A stretch of 36,885 nt of DNA from Candidatus Latescibacter anaerobius SCGC AAA252-E07 (lineage in GTDB: Bacteria; Latescibacterota; Latescibacteria; Latescibacterales; Latescibacteraceae). The stretch spans positions 1 to 36,885 of the forward strand of contig AQSL01000147.1 in the NCBI GenBank assembly GCA_000403035.1, read 5' to 3'. How positions within the stretch are numbered: position 1 is the stretch's first letter; every line of letters starts with the position of its first letter. Of the stretch, positions 9,036 through 16,575 are shown piece by piece. A model generated the notes under the pieces. It ran no database searches. It was not told the origin of the DNA and saw nothing but the letters and a program-made list of their open reading frames with translations. The translations under genes and the position numbers were made by a program.

Positions 9036-9461
9036 TTGGTCCCGAGAGATACTTCAACAGGAACTGTTTTAGAAGAAATGATTTGCCCTGCATTAAAACA
9101 TGGTGGTTATGATTATAAAACACAGGTAAATATTGGTAAGAAACCAAGTGGAAAAAAACATATAATTGATGTTCTTGCAGAAGATTCAAATGGTAAAGAG
9201 TACTTAATATCGCTTAAGTGGCAGCAAGTTTCAGGAACTGCGGAAGAGAAAATACCATATGAAATTATTTGTTTAATACATAAAATGAAAGAATCACAAG
9301 ATAAGTTTAATAAAGCGTATTTAGTTTTAGGTGGTGGTGGTTTCACACTTAGAGATTTTTATGTTAATGGTGGACTTGAAGAATATATTAAGAACATTAA
9401 CCTTATAAATATTGTTACATTAGAAACTTTTGTGGCAAAAGCTAATTCCGGGAATTTGTAA
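9036..9461 (+). CDS. Small PD-(D/E)XK-like nuclease, putative type II restriction enzyme
   Basis: A 141-residue protein starting at TTG, with AAAGGA seven bases upstream. It follows the methyltransferase stop by one base and is probably translationally coupled. Around residues 42-63 the pattern HIIDVL, a short hairpin, then YLISLKWQ resembles the PD-(D/E)XK core: Asp45 and Lys61 fit, but Ser59 sits where Glu or Asp is usual. Gln63 follows the Lys as in many nucleases of this fold, and Glu13/Glu14 are candidates for the remaining acid. With the methyltransferase next door, a type II restriction enzyme is the natural reading. It is small for that job, so it may act as a dimer, or be another nuclease of this fold. 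The Ser substitution leaves catalysis uncertain. Confidence 0.65.
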   Translation: MVPRDTSTGTVLEEMICPALKHGGYDYKTQVNIGKKPSGKKHIIDVLAEDSNGKEYLISLKWQQVSGTAEEKIPYEIICLIHKMKESQDKFNKAYLVLGGGGFTLRDFYVNGGLEEYIKNINLINIVTLETFVAKANSGNL

Positions 9462-9766
9462 AATCCTACCAATAACCATGTTTAATACTGTGTAATTTTT
9501 TGTCTCTCATACTGAACAATCCTCTATTATATCCTTTTTTTATACATGGAAAGCTAACAATCGTTATCCCATACTCTATATACCATAACACTATTATGTG
9601 ACATAGATCACATTTTATGCTGCTGCCCGCCATCCTCGTTCATTTCTCACCGGTTTCACCTCTCTGCCTAAAGAGAAGAGCTGAGGGGGTGAGTTCTTTG
9701 GAGAAATTGGTGCCATTGTTCCCGCCAGGCACCCCCAATTTTTTCACTATCTCGCGGAAAAAACAC
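9462..9766. other. Intergenic region downstream of the restriction-modification pair
   Basis: No gene seen. Composition changes from very AT-rich (to about 9600) back to host-like. It contains a Crp-type palindrome (9597-9612) and leads into the MarR gene promoter. Confidence 0.5.
9597..9612. promoter_or_regulatory. Crp-type palindrome
   Basis: TGTGA (9597-9601), six bases, TCACA (9608-9612): an exact match to the core dyad bound by Crp-family regulators. It is about 190 bases before the predicted transcription start of the MarR gene, which is far for a classical activator site, so the regulated gene is unclear. Confidence 0.4.
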
Positions 9767-9795
9767 TTGACATGAACAATATATATGTGTATAAT
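9767..9795 (+). promoter_or_regulatory. Consensus sigma-70 promoter of the MarR gene
   Basis: TTGACA at 9767-9772, a 17-base spacer and TATAAT at 9790-9795: both hexamers match consensus exactly. Transcription should begin near 9802. This rules out ATG 9771-9773 as the MarR start, because it would lie within the -35 box. Confidence 0.85.
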
Positions 9796-9804
9796 TCATA
9801 TATA
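9780..9804. promoter_or_regulatory. Inverted repeat over the -10 box, likely MarR operator
   Basis: TATATATG (9780-9787) and CATATATA (9797-9804) are perfect inverted arms separated by nine bases and straddle the -10 box. MarR proteins commonly bind such dyads in their own promoters to repress themselves, so autoregulation is the simple inference. Confidence 0.55.
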
Positions 9805-9822
9805 AACCATAAAGGGGGTATG

Positions 9823-10302
9823 ATGGGCTTACATGATGAACTCGGATATCAAAAACCGTTCGGGCACCGCGGCCATGAAGCGCTGTTAAATATAGTGCTC
9901 ACCGGCGAGATCCTGAAAAAGGAAGGGCAGAAAATACTTTCCCCGTTCGGGATTACGGATGCGCAGTTCAATGTTCTGATGCTTCTGAACTATCAGTCGG
10001 AGGATGGGCGATTAAACCAGACCGAACTCGGAAACATGCTTCTGGTCAACCGCTCGAATGTGACAGGACTCATTGACCGCATGGAAAAGACCGGTCTGGT
10101 ACGACGTGTTTCCGATGAGTATGACCGCAGGATTAACCTGGTCGAAATCACCCCGGAAGGCAGTAAGATCATGGACAGTGCGCAAAAAGCTTATTTCTCA
10201 CGTATCGATAAAATTATGGCCGATCTTTCCGATAGCGAAAAGCAAAATCTATGCTCGTTTATGGAAATGATCCGCAAACAGGTATTCAACGGAGGTAAAT
10301 AA
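9823..10302 (+). CDS. MarR-family transcriptional regulator
   Basis: About 159 residues, the usual MarR length. It contains the winged helix-turn-helix: LNQTELGNMLLVNRSNVTGL holds the recognition helix, and the wing carries the conserved D-R-R (DEYDRRINLVEITPEG). MarR proteins are dimers that leave DNA on binding small phenolic or other ligands. Start 9823 is chosen because the promoter covers earlier in-frame codons; GGGGG at 9814-9818 is the only ribosome site, slightly close. Its regulated target is not obvious: the next gene downstream is a response regulator 250 bases away and the upstream genes belong to the AT-rich cassette. Base composition is host-like. Confidence 0.92.
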   Translation: MGLHDELGYQKPFGHRGHEALLNIVLTGEILKKEGQKILSPFGITDAQFNVLMLLNYQSEDGRLNQTELGNMLLVNRSNVTGLIDRMEKTGLVRRVSDEYDRRINLVEITPEGSKIMDSAQKAYFSRIDKIMADLSDSEKQNLCSFMEMIRKQVFNGGK

Positions 10303-10395
10303 CCGGATGAATTCCTTGCAAGAAAGATGCTTTCAATTAGTATAGTGATGATAAAAATATCGTAAAATGAAAGAAAGGATTTCACACATTATAGT

Positions 10396-10431
10396 AATTG
10401 TAGGTAATATTGATAGGAATTACTTACAATT
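10396..10431. repeat. 13-bp inverted repeat between MarR and diguanylate cyclase genes
   Basis: Left arm AATTGTAGGTAAT (10396-10408) and right arm ATTACTTACAATT (10419-10431) pair over 13 positions with a single G-T mismatch and a ten-base loop. There is no T-run after it. It could be an operator dyad or a 5'-leader hairpin for the cyclase gene. Confidence 0.5.
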
Positions 10432-10553
10432 TTGGAGATAAAAAAAGTTTTTTATTTAAATTATATTGCAAAATTGAAAAAATATATATATGATATGTTT
10501 TAAATAGCAATTTTTCGCTGACATATATAGTATACTTTATCTGGTAATGTTTT

Positions 10554-12005
10554 ATGAAAGATGAAAAACTAAAAATTCTAATTGTAGACAATGAAATCGA
10601 GATATGTAAACTCTTAAAGGATTTTTTTAATTTCATTGATTATGAGTCAACGTATGAAACTGATGGTAAAAAAGTTCTGGAAGAGCTTGAAAACATTGAT
10701 TATGATATCCTTTTTGTTGACCTGAAACTGGAGAATGTATCGGGTATTGAAATTCTTAAGAAATCCAAATCTGTGAAGCCGCTGTCTGAAGTTATTGTAA
10801 TTACCGGTTTCGGCAGTGATGAAACAATACTACAAACCTTCCAGAATGGTGCTTCCGCATATATTCAGAAACCAATTTCATTCACAGAAATTAAGATTCA
10901 GACGGAAGAAGCTCTTGCAAGAAGGCGGTTAAACTTAAAAAACGAAAAAATCAAAAGTATAATTGCCGAAAAAGATTCTTCCATGATAAAACATTTTCAG
11001 GATATTATCCAGATTGATAAACTCTATGAATTCCTGAATTTAACAGTTGATATCGATACCCTGATAGATTCAATCCTCAGCGGAATAGCCACCATTATTC
11101 CCGATAATTATTATTCTTTTCTCTTAGCGGAAAATTCGAACAAAGAGATGGTTGTTTTTTCACGAAATGATATTAACAAGGGTATTATCAATAACATCCA
11201 GGGAGAAATCGTAAATCATTTTGAACAATTGACGAATGTAAAAATTGAAGATATTTATAAGGTAAGGGTGTCTTTTCCCTCAGGTACCGATGAATATGAT
11301 GAAAAAGAGAATAACGGTAAATGGGATAAAAAAGGTTTTTCGAATGTATTCATTCCCATTCTTATTGATAATACTATCAATGGTATATTAGGTGTATCGG
11401 GTAATAACATCAAGGACATCGAATACATTCAAGACATTCTTCGTATTGTTTCAAAAAGAATCTCAGGGGTTATTAAAAATGCCACCCTGCACCGTAATAC
11501 AAAGCTTTTAGCTCTAACGGACGGACTTACGGGATTACTTAACCGCCGTGCTTTCTATGAGCGTTTGAAGAGTGAGTACGAGCGTTTCAGAAGATATGGT
11601 TCATATCTATCGCTCATCGTTGCTGATTTTGACAACCTCAAAACCATTAATGACACATACGGTCACCCTTTCGGCGATGAGGTCATTAAAAAGATAGGTG
11701 ATATTCTCCGTGAAACCTCGAGGGATTCGGATGTTCTTGCCAGATACGGCGGTGATGAATTTGTTGTTATACTTCCGCAGACGAATTCCGAAAATGCATT
11801 AAATATGGCCGAACGTATAAGAAATAAAATTGAAATAAATACGTTTATTCTTAGCAATAAACAAATAAATTGTACGATATCTGTAGGTGTGGCTACTGCA
11901 CCTGATAAGAATATTATCTCTTCCGAAGATCTTCTTGAAAGCGCTGATCGAGCCCTTTATCAGTCGAAAAGATCAGGCAAAAACCGTGTTTCTCAATTTT
12001 TATGA
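10554..12005 (+). CDS. Response regulator with GGDEF diguanylate cyclase output
   Basis: A 483-residue cytoplasmic protein that should make cyclic di-GMP from GTP when phosphorylated. The receiver domain is at 1-120, with phospho-acceptor Asp56 (LFVDLKL), Thr84 and Lys106; the N-terminal acidic pair is altered to Asp12-Asn13-Glu14. A middle region, about 150-310, looks GAF-like and may sense a second input. The C-terminal GGDEF domain has intact RYGGDEF near residue 398 and, five residues before it, RDSD, the RxxD inhibitory site, so product feedback should work. No histidine kinase gene is adjacent, making it an orphan regulator. Ribosome site is weak. Confidence 0.93.
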   Translation: MKDEKLKILIVDNEIEICKLLKDFFNFIDYESTYETDGKKVLEELENIDYDILFVDLKLENVSGIEILKKSKSVKPLSEVIVITGFGSDETILQTFQNGASAYIQKPISFTEIKIQTEEALARRRLNLKNEKIKSIIAEKDSSMIKHFQDIIQIDKLYEFLNLTVDIDTLIDSILSGIATIIPDNYYSFLLAENSNKEMVVFSRNDINKGIINNIQGEIVNHFEQLTNVKIEDIYKVRVSFPSGTDEYDEKENNGKWDKKGFSNVFIPILIDNTINGILGVSGNNIKDIEYIQDILRIVSKRISGVIKNATLHRNTKLLALTDGLTGLLNRRAFYERLKSEYERFRRYGSYLSLIVADFDNLKTINDTYGHPFGDEVIKKIGDILRETSRDSDVLARYGGDEFVVILPQTNSENALNMAERIRNKIEINTFILSNKQINCTISVGVATAPDKNIISSEDLLESADRALYQSKRSGKNRVSQFL

Positions 12006-12066
12006 TAGCACCACATTTTCCATTTTTCTTTAGCACTTTCATTTAAATTGTATTACATTTTCCGAA

Positions 12067-12190
12067 AGGGCGCTGAGAAGGTCTTTTCTCACACGCCCCG
12101 GTATGAAATATATGACTGAGTTACTGTCATTGGTCTGGTCGACCAGACGGATCGGTCTCTTCGACCAGATGGGAGGGGAAGACAAGCCGG
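12067..12190 (+). repeat. Dispersed repeat copy with paired stem changes
   Basis: Positions 12071-12129 align with 24034-24090, sharing long blocks such as CGCCCCGG and AATATATGACTG. GACAAGCC at 12181-12188 matches 24098-24105. The hairpin here is TGAGAA/TTCTCA where the other copy has GTGAAAA/TTTTCAC, so both sides of the stem changed together. The element lies about 60 bases past the diguanylate cyclase stop, in the gene's orientation. Confidence 0.6.
12133..12169. repeat. 16-bp perfect palindrome plus related hairpin
   Basis: GTCTGGTCGACCAGAC (12133-12148) is a perfect palindrome. GGTC (12154-12157) and GACC (12163-12166) form a second hairpin. TCTGGTCGA (12135-12142 region) can also pair with TCGACCAGA ending at 12169. 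This block is absent from the related repeat at 24031. Confidence 0.5.
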
Positions 12191-12407
12191 CCACCTGTTC
12201 TCCGTAGTAGTACAACGAAGTACGATTTCATAAAACGTATTATGTATCAATGAATTATCGAATAGTATGCATTCTCATTATTCTTATCTATGCTACTTTA
12301 CAGGCCTGCCACTGGCTGCTCGTTTCCCCCAAGTTTTGGTTTTTTCACCAGGATTCTGTTATGTCCATTGTATGTCTGAGTATATTGTTGGAGAGGAGTT
12401 TTTTTAT

Positions 12408-13337
12408 ATGGTAGTAAATTTTTTCAATAAAATAAAAGATTCACTGGCAAAAACACGAAATGAGTTTCTCGGGTCTCTCAGTACCGTACTGACTGTCGGA
12501 AAAGATATTAATGATGATGTACTTGAAGAAGTAGAGGAAGTTCTTTATGAGGCCGACCTTGGCGTTTATACCGCAGATAAGCTTATTGACGAGTTAAGAG
12601 AAAAAGCCATCGAAATCAATAAAGGGGAAACAACCCCGTTTGCTGTAATGAAACATGCCATACTCAGCATTATCAATCGCTTCGATGGTACGAAAAATCT
12701 TTCTATCGGGGGAAAAAAACCCGTTGTCATTCTTGTCATAGGTGTCAATGGTGTTGGGAAAACGACAACAATCGGTAAGCTGGCAATGCGTTTCAGGGGA
12801 AAAGGGAAAACGGTGCTTCTGGCGGCATGCGATACTTTCAGGGCCGCTGCCATCGAGCAGCTCGAAGTTTGGGCGGAGCGTTCCCGCTCCGAGTTCATAA
12901 AAGCCCATCTCGGCGCTGATGCGGCATCAATTGCATATGATGCGGTTATGAGGGCAAAGGCACGTTCAACCGATGTTGTTTTGATTGACACTGCCGGGCG
13001 GTTGCATACCTCATATAATCTTATTGAAGAGCTTAAAAAAATTCGTAAAGTTCTTGCAAAAGCATTCGATGAAGCACCGCAGGAGACCCTTCTTGTTGTC
13101 GATGCCACTACCGGTCAAAATGCACTGAAGCAGGCAGAAACGTTCAATAAGGAACTTAATGTTACCGGTATTGTTTTGACAAAACTCGACGGTACCGCAA
13201 AAGGTGGGATAGTGGTTTCAATCATTGATAAACTTGGTATACCAATCAAGCTTATCGGTATAGGAGAAGGGATCGAGGATCTGCGTGATTTTGATCCTGA
13301 AATGTATACGGAAGCACTTTTTGCAACCGATACATGA
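12408..13337 (+). CDS. ftsY: Signal recognition particle receptor FtsY
   Basis: The SRP receptor GTPase, which docks Ffh-ribosome complexes at the inner membrane. With ATG 12408 it has 309 residues: the N helical domain (FFNKIKDSLAKTRNEF onwards) and G domain, without the long acidic A domain seen in enterobacteria. P-loop GVNGVGKTTTIGKL, DTFRAAAIEQL, the DTAGR motif in LIDTAGRLHTSYN and TKLDGTAKGG are all intact. An open frame extends 47 codons further upstream but has no FtsY-like sequence; GAGAGGAG nine bases before 12408 fixes the start. Flanked by intergenic DNA on both sides. Confidence 0.96.
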   Translation: MVVNFFNKIKDSLAKTRNEFLGSLSTVLTVGKDINDDVLEEVEEVLYEADLGVYTADKLIDELREKAIEINKGETTPFAVMKHAILSIINRFDGTKNLSIGGKKPVVILVIGVNGVGKTTTIGKLAMRFRGKGKTVLLAACDTFRAAAIEQLEVWAERSRSEFIKAHLGADAASIAYDAVMRAKARSTDVVLIDTAGRLHTSYNLIEELKKIRKVLAKAFDEAPQETLLVVDATTGQNALKQAETFNKELNVTGIVLTKLDGTAKGGIVVSIIDKLGIPIKLIGIGEGIEDLRDFDPEMYTEALFATDT

Positions 13338-13445
13338 CAAAAAAGCCTTGAAAATCACGACATAAAGGAATAAAGACGTTTTACAAAAGCTATACTTTTG
13401 AGATAATGAGCTTCAAGGGACGGTCGGTAAGGCAGAATAAGACGT

Positions 13446-13991
13446 ATGTATCTTTCCAGGTTAGCACATATGATGGTTCTCTTATGTATGGTTATGCTAC
13501 TACCCTCATGTACCATGGTTAGAAGAACTCCAATGACTATACATGCTCTCAAGAATACGGAATATTTTTCTGAGTGGTCTTCCTCCGGAGTGGTCAAACT
13601 TACTGATGGTATATATAGAGAAAATAGTGTGCCCGGCTCAGCCACAAAACTCATTATAATGTTGAGTAATCAGTATGCATTTGGTGATTTGAATAGTGAT
13701 GGTAACGATGATGCGGCAGTAGTTTTAATATCCGATCCGGGTGGGAGCGGTACATTTTTTTATCTGGCAGCGGTCATCAATCGAAGCGGAACTCCCGGAC
13801 ATGTGGCCACCGAATTTCTCGGTGACCGAATTAAGGTCAAGACAGTCACTATTCAATCCGGCGAAATTGTCATCGAGATGGTGACGCATGATTCGGGCGA
13901 TCCAATGCCCAGCCCGACAAAGAATATCACCCGGAAGTACATATTGCAGGGAGACAGATTTATTCAAAATAAATTGTTACAATCACATTAG
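13446..13991 (+). CDS. Small lipoprotein with FG-GAP/VCBS-like motif
   Basis: A 181-residue hypothetical lipoprotein. The hydrophobic start ends in LLPSC, a lipobox, so Cys22 should be lipidated after signal peptidase II cleavage. The mature part has one Asp-rich calcium-loop-like stretch, GDLNSDGNDDAAVVL, as in FG-GAP/VCBS repeats, followed by beta-strand-like sequence. Function is unknown. A later ATG (13470) would still leave a complete lipoprotein signal; neither start has a strong ribosome site. Confidence 0.75.
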   Translation: MYLSRLAHMMVLLCMVMLLPSCTMVRRTPMTIHALKNTEYFSEWSSSGVVKLTDGIYRENSVPGSATKLIIMLSNQYAFGDLNSDGNDDAAVVLISDPGGSGTFFYLAAVINRSGTPGHVATEFLGDRIKVKTVTIQSGEIVIEMVTHDSGDPMPSPTKNITRKYILQGDRFIQNKLLQSH

Positions 13992-14107
13992 TATATGTAC
14001 ATGTTCTATTTCCTTATATACCCGAAACGTTCTATTTTAAATCATTTTTAAACCTTGAATCCGGTGTCATGAAAAACAGGTTAGAGCAAGAAAATATTAC
14101 TTTCGGC

Positions 14108-14136
14108 TTGACTAATACCGAATTTTTTTTTAAATA
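14108..14136 (+). promoter_or_regulatory. Possible promoter of the HNH-scp gene group
   Basis: TTGACT (14108-14113) is separated by 17 bases from TAAATA (14131-14136). The -35 is good and the -10 is poor. It would drive the HNH endonuclease and the closely spaced scpA-scpB genes. Confidence 0.35.
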
Positions 14137-14179
14137 GAGTCTTTAAAGATACTGAAAACACTTTATATTTTTATATTCA

Positions 14180-14698
14180 GTGAGTCCAATAATGCTGAAC
14201 AGCAGTGTCCTTTTATTGAACCAGAATTTTGTTCCGCTTACTTTCTGCACCGCCAGGAGGGCGATTGTTATGGTGTGGGCAGGGAAAGCGGAGATAGTTG
14301 AAACCACGGGAAAGTATATCCATTCTGTGAGCAATTCTTTTCACATACCCTCAATTATAAGGCTCATTTCTTTTGTCAGGGTTCCGTTCAGATGGAATAT
14401 TCAGCTTTCGAAACAAAATATTTTAAGACGTGATAAAGGCATCTGCCAATACTGCGGTAAGGGTGAGGGACACATGACAGTGGATCATGTTATTCCGAGG
14501 TCGCATGGAGGAGGTGAAACCTGGGGTAATCTTGTCTGTGCATGTCCTGCATGTAACAATAAAAAGGGTAACAGGGCTCCACATGAAGCCGGGATGGAAT
14601 TAATTAAAAAGCCAAAAAAACCCAACCTTGGAGCATTTCTTTTTTCCCATAAAATCCCTGTCAAAAAAGACTGGTGGCCATATTTAAAGATTGGATGA
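14180..14698 (+). CDS. HNH endonuclease
   Basis: A 172-residue HNH-family nuclease (GTG start at 14180; ATG 14192 is equally possible, since neither has a clear ribosome site). The zinc-supported HNH fold is complete: CQYC at 89-92, VDHVIPRSHGG with His103 and His109, GNLVCACPACNNKKG with Asn117 and the second Cys pair at 122/125, then R at 132. The N-terminal VLLLNQNFVPLTFCTARRAI is typical of widespread chromosomal HNH proteins of this type, which are not clearly tied to phage. It ends 11 bases before scpA, so it is probably co-transcribed with the chromosome-segregation genes. Confidence 0.9.
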   Translation: MSPIMLNSSVLLLNQNFVPLTFCTARRAIVMVWAGKAEIVETTGKYIHSVSNSFHIPSIIRLISFVRVPFRWNIQLSKQNILRRDKGICQYCGKGEGHMTVDHVIPRSHGGGETWGNLVCACPACNNKKGNRAPHEAGMELIKKPKKPNLGAFLFSHKIPVKKDWWPYLKIG

Positions 14699-14709
14699 AA
14701 TGATGTACT

Positions 14710-15522
14710 ATGCCTGACAATACTGATCCTCTGGTGAGCCGTGAAAATGAAAACAATAAAAATGATTTGGATACGCCCGAACCCGGTGAAAAATTCCGCA
14801 TACATCTTTCCGTTTTTGAAGGTCCTATAGATCTCCTGCTCTATCTTATCAAGAAAAACGAACTGGATATTCACGAGATACCGTTGTCGAAGATAACACG
14901 AGAGTATCTTGCATATGTCGACCTGATAAAACTCATCGACCTCGAAAGCGCCGGTGATTTTATTGTGTTTGCATCGAGACTCTTGAAAATAAAGGCCCGG
15001 AGTATTTTCAATCCCCTGGAAGAAATCGTCGAAGAGGAAGAAATTACTACCAGAGATACGCTCATAAAATATTTGATGGAATTTGAAAAGTTCAGCGGAG
15101 TAACCGAAAAATTAGCCGAGAAAGAGGAAGAAAGAATTGGTGTTTTCCCCCGTGGCGGGGAAAGAAGCAGGATTTCGGACTATTTATCCGATGTGAAACC
15201 TGAGTCTGATTACATGCTTTTTGATCTTCTTACCGCTCTGCGTGATGTACTTAGAAATGCTCCGAAAACGGAAACGCATGATATTGATATTCTTAATGTT
15301 ACATCAGAAATGAAACAGAATGAAATAATGAAAACTCTTTCATGCAGCGGCAAAATTGATTTCGCAGAATTTGTTGCCGGTCAGCCGAAAATCATTATAG
15401 TTGTTACGTTTATTGCATTGCTCCAGCTTATAAAAGCACGTAAAATTTCCATTCGTCAATCAAAACAATTTGGAAGAATAGTTATTTATGAAAGAAAAAA
15501 TAACGCTATCAAGAATACTTGA
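14710..15522 (+). CDS. scpA: Segregation and condensation protein A
   Basis: The kleisin subunit of the SMC-ScpAB condensin, which bridges SMC heads to organise and segregate the chromosome. The 270-residue length fits. The conserved N-terminal block FRIHLSVFEGPIDLLLYLIKKNELDI and the following IPLSKITREYLAYVDL are diagnostic. A winged-helix C-terminus (IDFAEFVAGQ... VVTFIALLQLIKARKI) follows. Its end overlaps scpB by 35 bases. The smc gene is not in the window. Confidence 0.95.
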   Translation: MPDNTDPLVSRENENNKNDLDTPEPGEKFRIHLSVFEGPIDLLLYLIKKNELDIHEIPLSKITREYLAYVDLIKLIDLESAGDFIVFASRLLKIKARSIFNPLEEIVEEEEITTRDTLIKYLMEFEKFSGVTEKLAEKEEERIGVFPRGGERSRISDYLSDVKPESDYMLFDLLTALRDVLRNAPKTETHDIDILNVTSEMKQNEIMKTLSCSGKIDFAEFVAGQPKIIIVVTFIALLQLIKARKISIRQSKQFGRIVIYERKNNAIKNT

Positions 15523-16129
15523 AGCTGTTCTTTTTGCTTCCGATTCACCGGTTGAGACAAAAAAGTTAATGGAGGTTGTGGAGGGTTTATCAGCCACTTC
15601 CGACCTTTTGGAAATAATCGAAATCCTCAACGGTCAATTTGAGGAAACCGGCCGGTCTTTCAGGATAGTTGAGGTCGCCGGAGGATTTCAGTTTGAAACA
15701 TTGCCGCAATACGGTGCCTTTGTTGAAAAACTGTACCGTACGAAATCAAGACCGAAGTTATCGCGGGCTTCGCTTGAAACTCTGGCGATAGTCGCCTATA
15801 AACAACCGGTTTCAAAGGCTGAAATCGATGCGCTCAGAGGGGTGGACTCCGATGCCTCCGTGCAGACCCTCCAGAACCGTGACCTTATAGAAATAAAAGG
15901 CTTTGGCGATTCGGTTGGCAAACCGAGACTTTACGGTACTACCATGGAATTTTTACGGTATTTCGGCTTGAAAGAGATAAAGGATCTTCCGGGAGCGGAT
16001 GAGCTTGCTTCCATGTTCGACGGTACTGAAATTGAGAAGCCCGTTCCCGAACAGCTTACCTTTGAAACCGATACAAACGAACCCTCACAGGATACCGCGG
16101 ATAATTCCCCTCCGGAAACAAACGAATAA
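15488..16129 (+). CDS. scpB: Segregation and condensation protein B
   Basis: Dimeric winged-helix partner that binds ScpA in the SMC condensin. A 213-residue protein with the family signatures ILEAVLFASDSPV at the N-terminus, LSRASLETLAIVAYKQPVSK in the middle and GKPRLYGTTMEFLRYFGL near residue 160. The tail is acidic and Pro/Thr-rich and probably disordered. GGAAG upstream of ATG 15488 lies inside scpA, so translation is likely coupled. Confidence 0.95.
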   Translation: MKEKITLSRILEAVLFASDSPVETKKLMEVVEGLSATSDLLEIIEILNGQFEETGRSFRIVEVAGGFQFETLPQYGAFVEKLYRTKSRPKLSRASLETLAIVAYKQPVSKAEIDALRGVDSDASVQTLQNRDLIEIKGFGDSVGKPRLYGTTMEFLRYFGLKEIKDLPGADELASMFDGTEIEKPVPEQLTFETDTNEPSQDTADNSPPETNE

Positions 16130-16575
16130 CCATATCGATACAAACTAAATTCGGGTTTTTATATATAAAAGAAAAAATCAATGTGAAATATGAGCATATT
16201 TTATGTGCTTTTGTATACTGTTTTTTAATACTATCCTTATTTTAAAAGATAAAACTATAGAATAGGAGTGAGGTACTATAATTTTCTGTTTGATAGCAGG
16301 TTAATTTCAATCCGTATGGGCGGATTATAATCTGTCCCTGCTCCATAAAATAGTAATGTGTGCAATACAGGTATTTATTTTATTTCATATAACACTTGTT
16401 TCTATGATAATGCACCGATCCATATCCGCTCATACTTACTTTTCATCTTGTGACCTCTGCCGTTCTTATCTTACTTCACAATGCAACATGTATAATTGAA
16501 AATTGCTTTCTTTCGAATACTTTTTTAAATTTAGATATATTAATAAGGTTTTAACCTTTTCACAAGGGAGAATCA
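16130..16575. other. 446-base intergenic region
   Basis: No gene seen. It contains a nested hairpin at 16295-16342 and a short palindrome AAGGTT-TT-AACCTT at 16545-16558, just before the AAGGGAG ribosome site of the next gene. The remainder is AT-rich without recognisable structure. Confidence 0.5.
16295..16342. repeat. Nested hairpin
   Basis: The outer stem AGCAGG (16295-16300) pairs with CCTGCT (16337-16342). The inner stem AATCCG (16309-16314) pairs with CGGATT (16321-16326). No T-run follows. It may be part of a leader or small RNA. Confidence 0.4.

Larger units (their letters stand above)
12006..12407. other. Intergenic region before ftsY
   Basis: No gene supported. It holds a diverged copy of the dispersed repeat (12067-12190), which itself contains a 16-bp perfect palindrome. 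The rest, to the GAGAGGAG ribosome site at 12391-12398, shows nothing clear. Confidence 0.5.

Noticed and set aside
9772..9822. Earlier MarR start giving a longer protein
   Set aside because: It falls inside the -35 box of a consensus promoter, upstream of the transcription start.
12267..12407. 47-codon N-terminal extension of FtsY
   Set aside because: No similarity to FtsY A domains, and a good ribosome site lies just before ATG 12408.
12566..13108. 180-codon open frame antisense to ftsY
   Set aside because: Ser/Arg-rich shadow of a conserved GTPase gene.
14180..14698. HNH gene considered as part of a mobile intron or phage
   Set aside because: It is host-like in composition and abuts scpA; no intron, terminase or phage gene is nearby.
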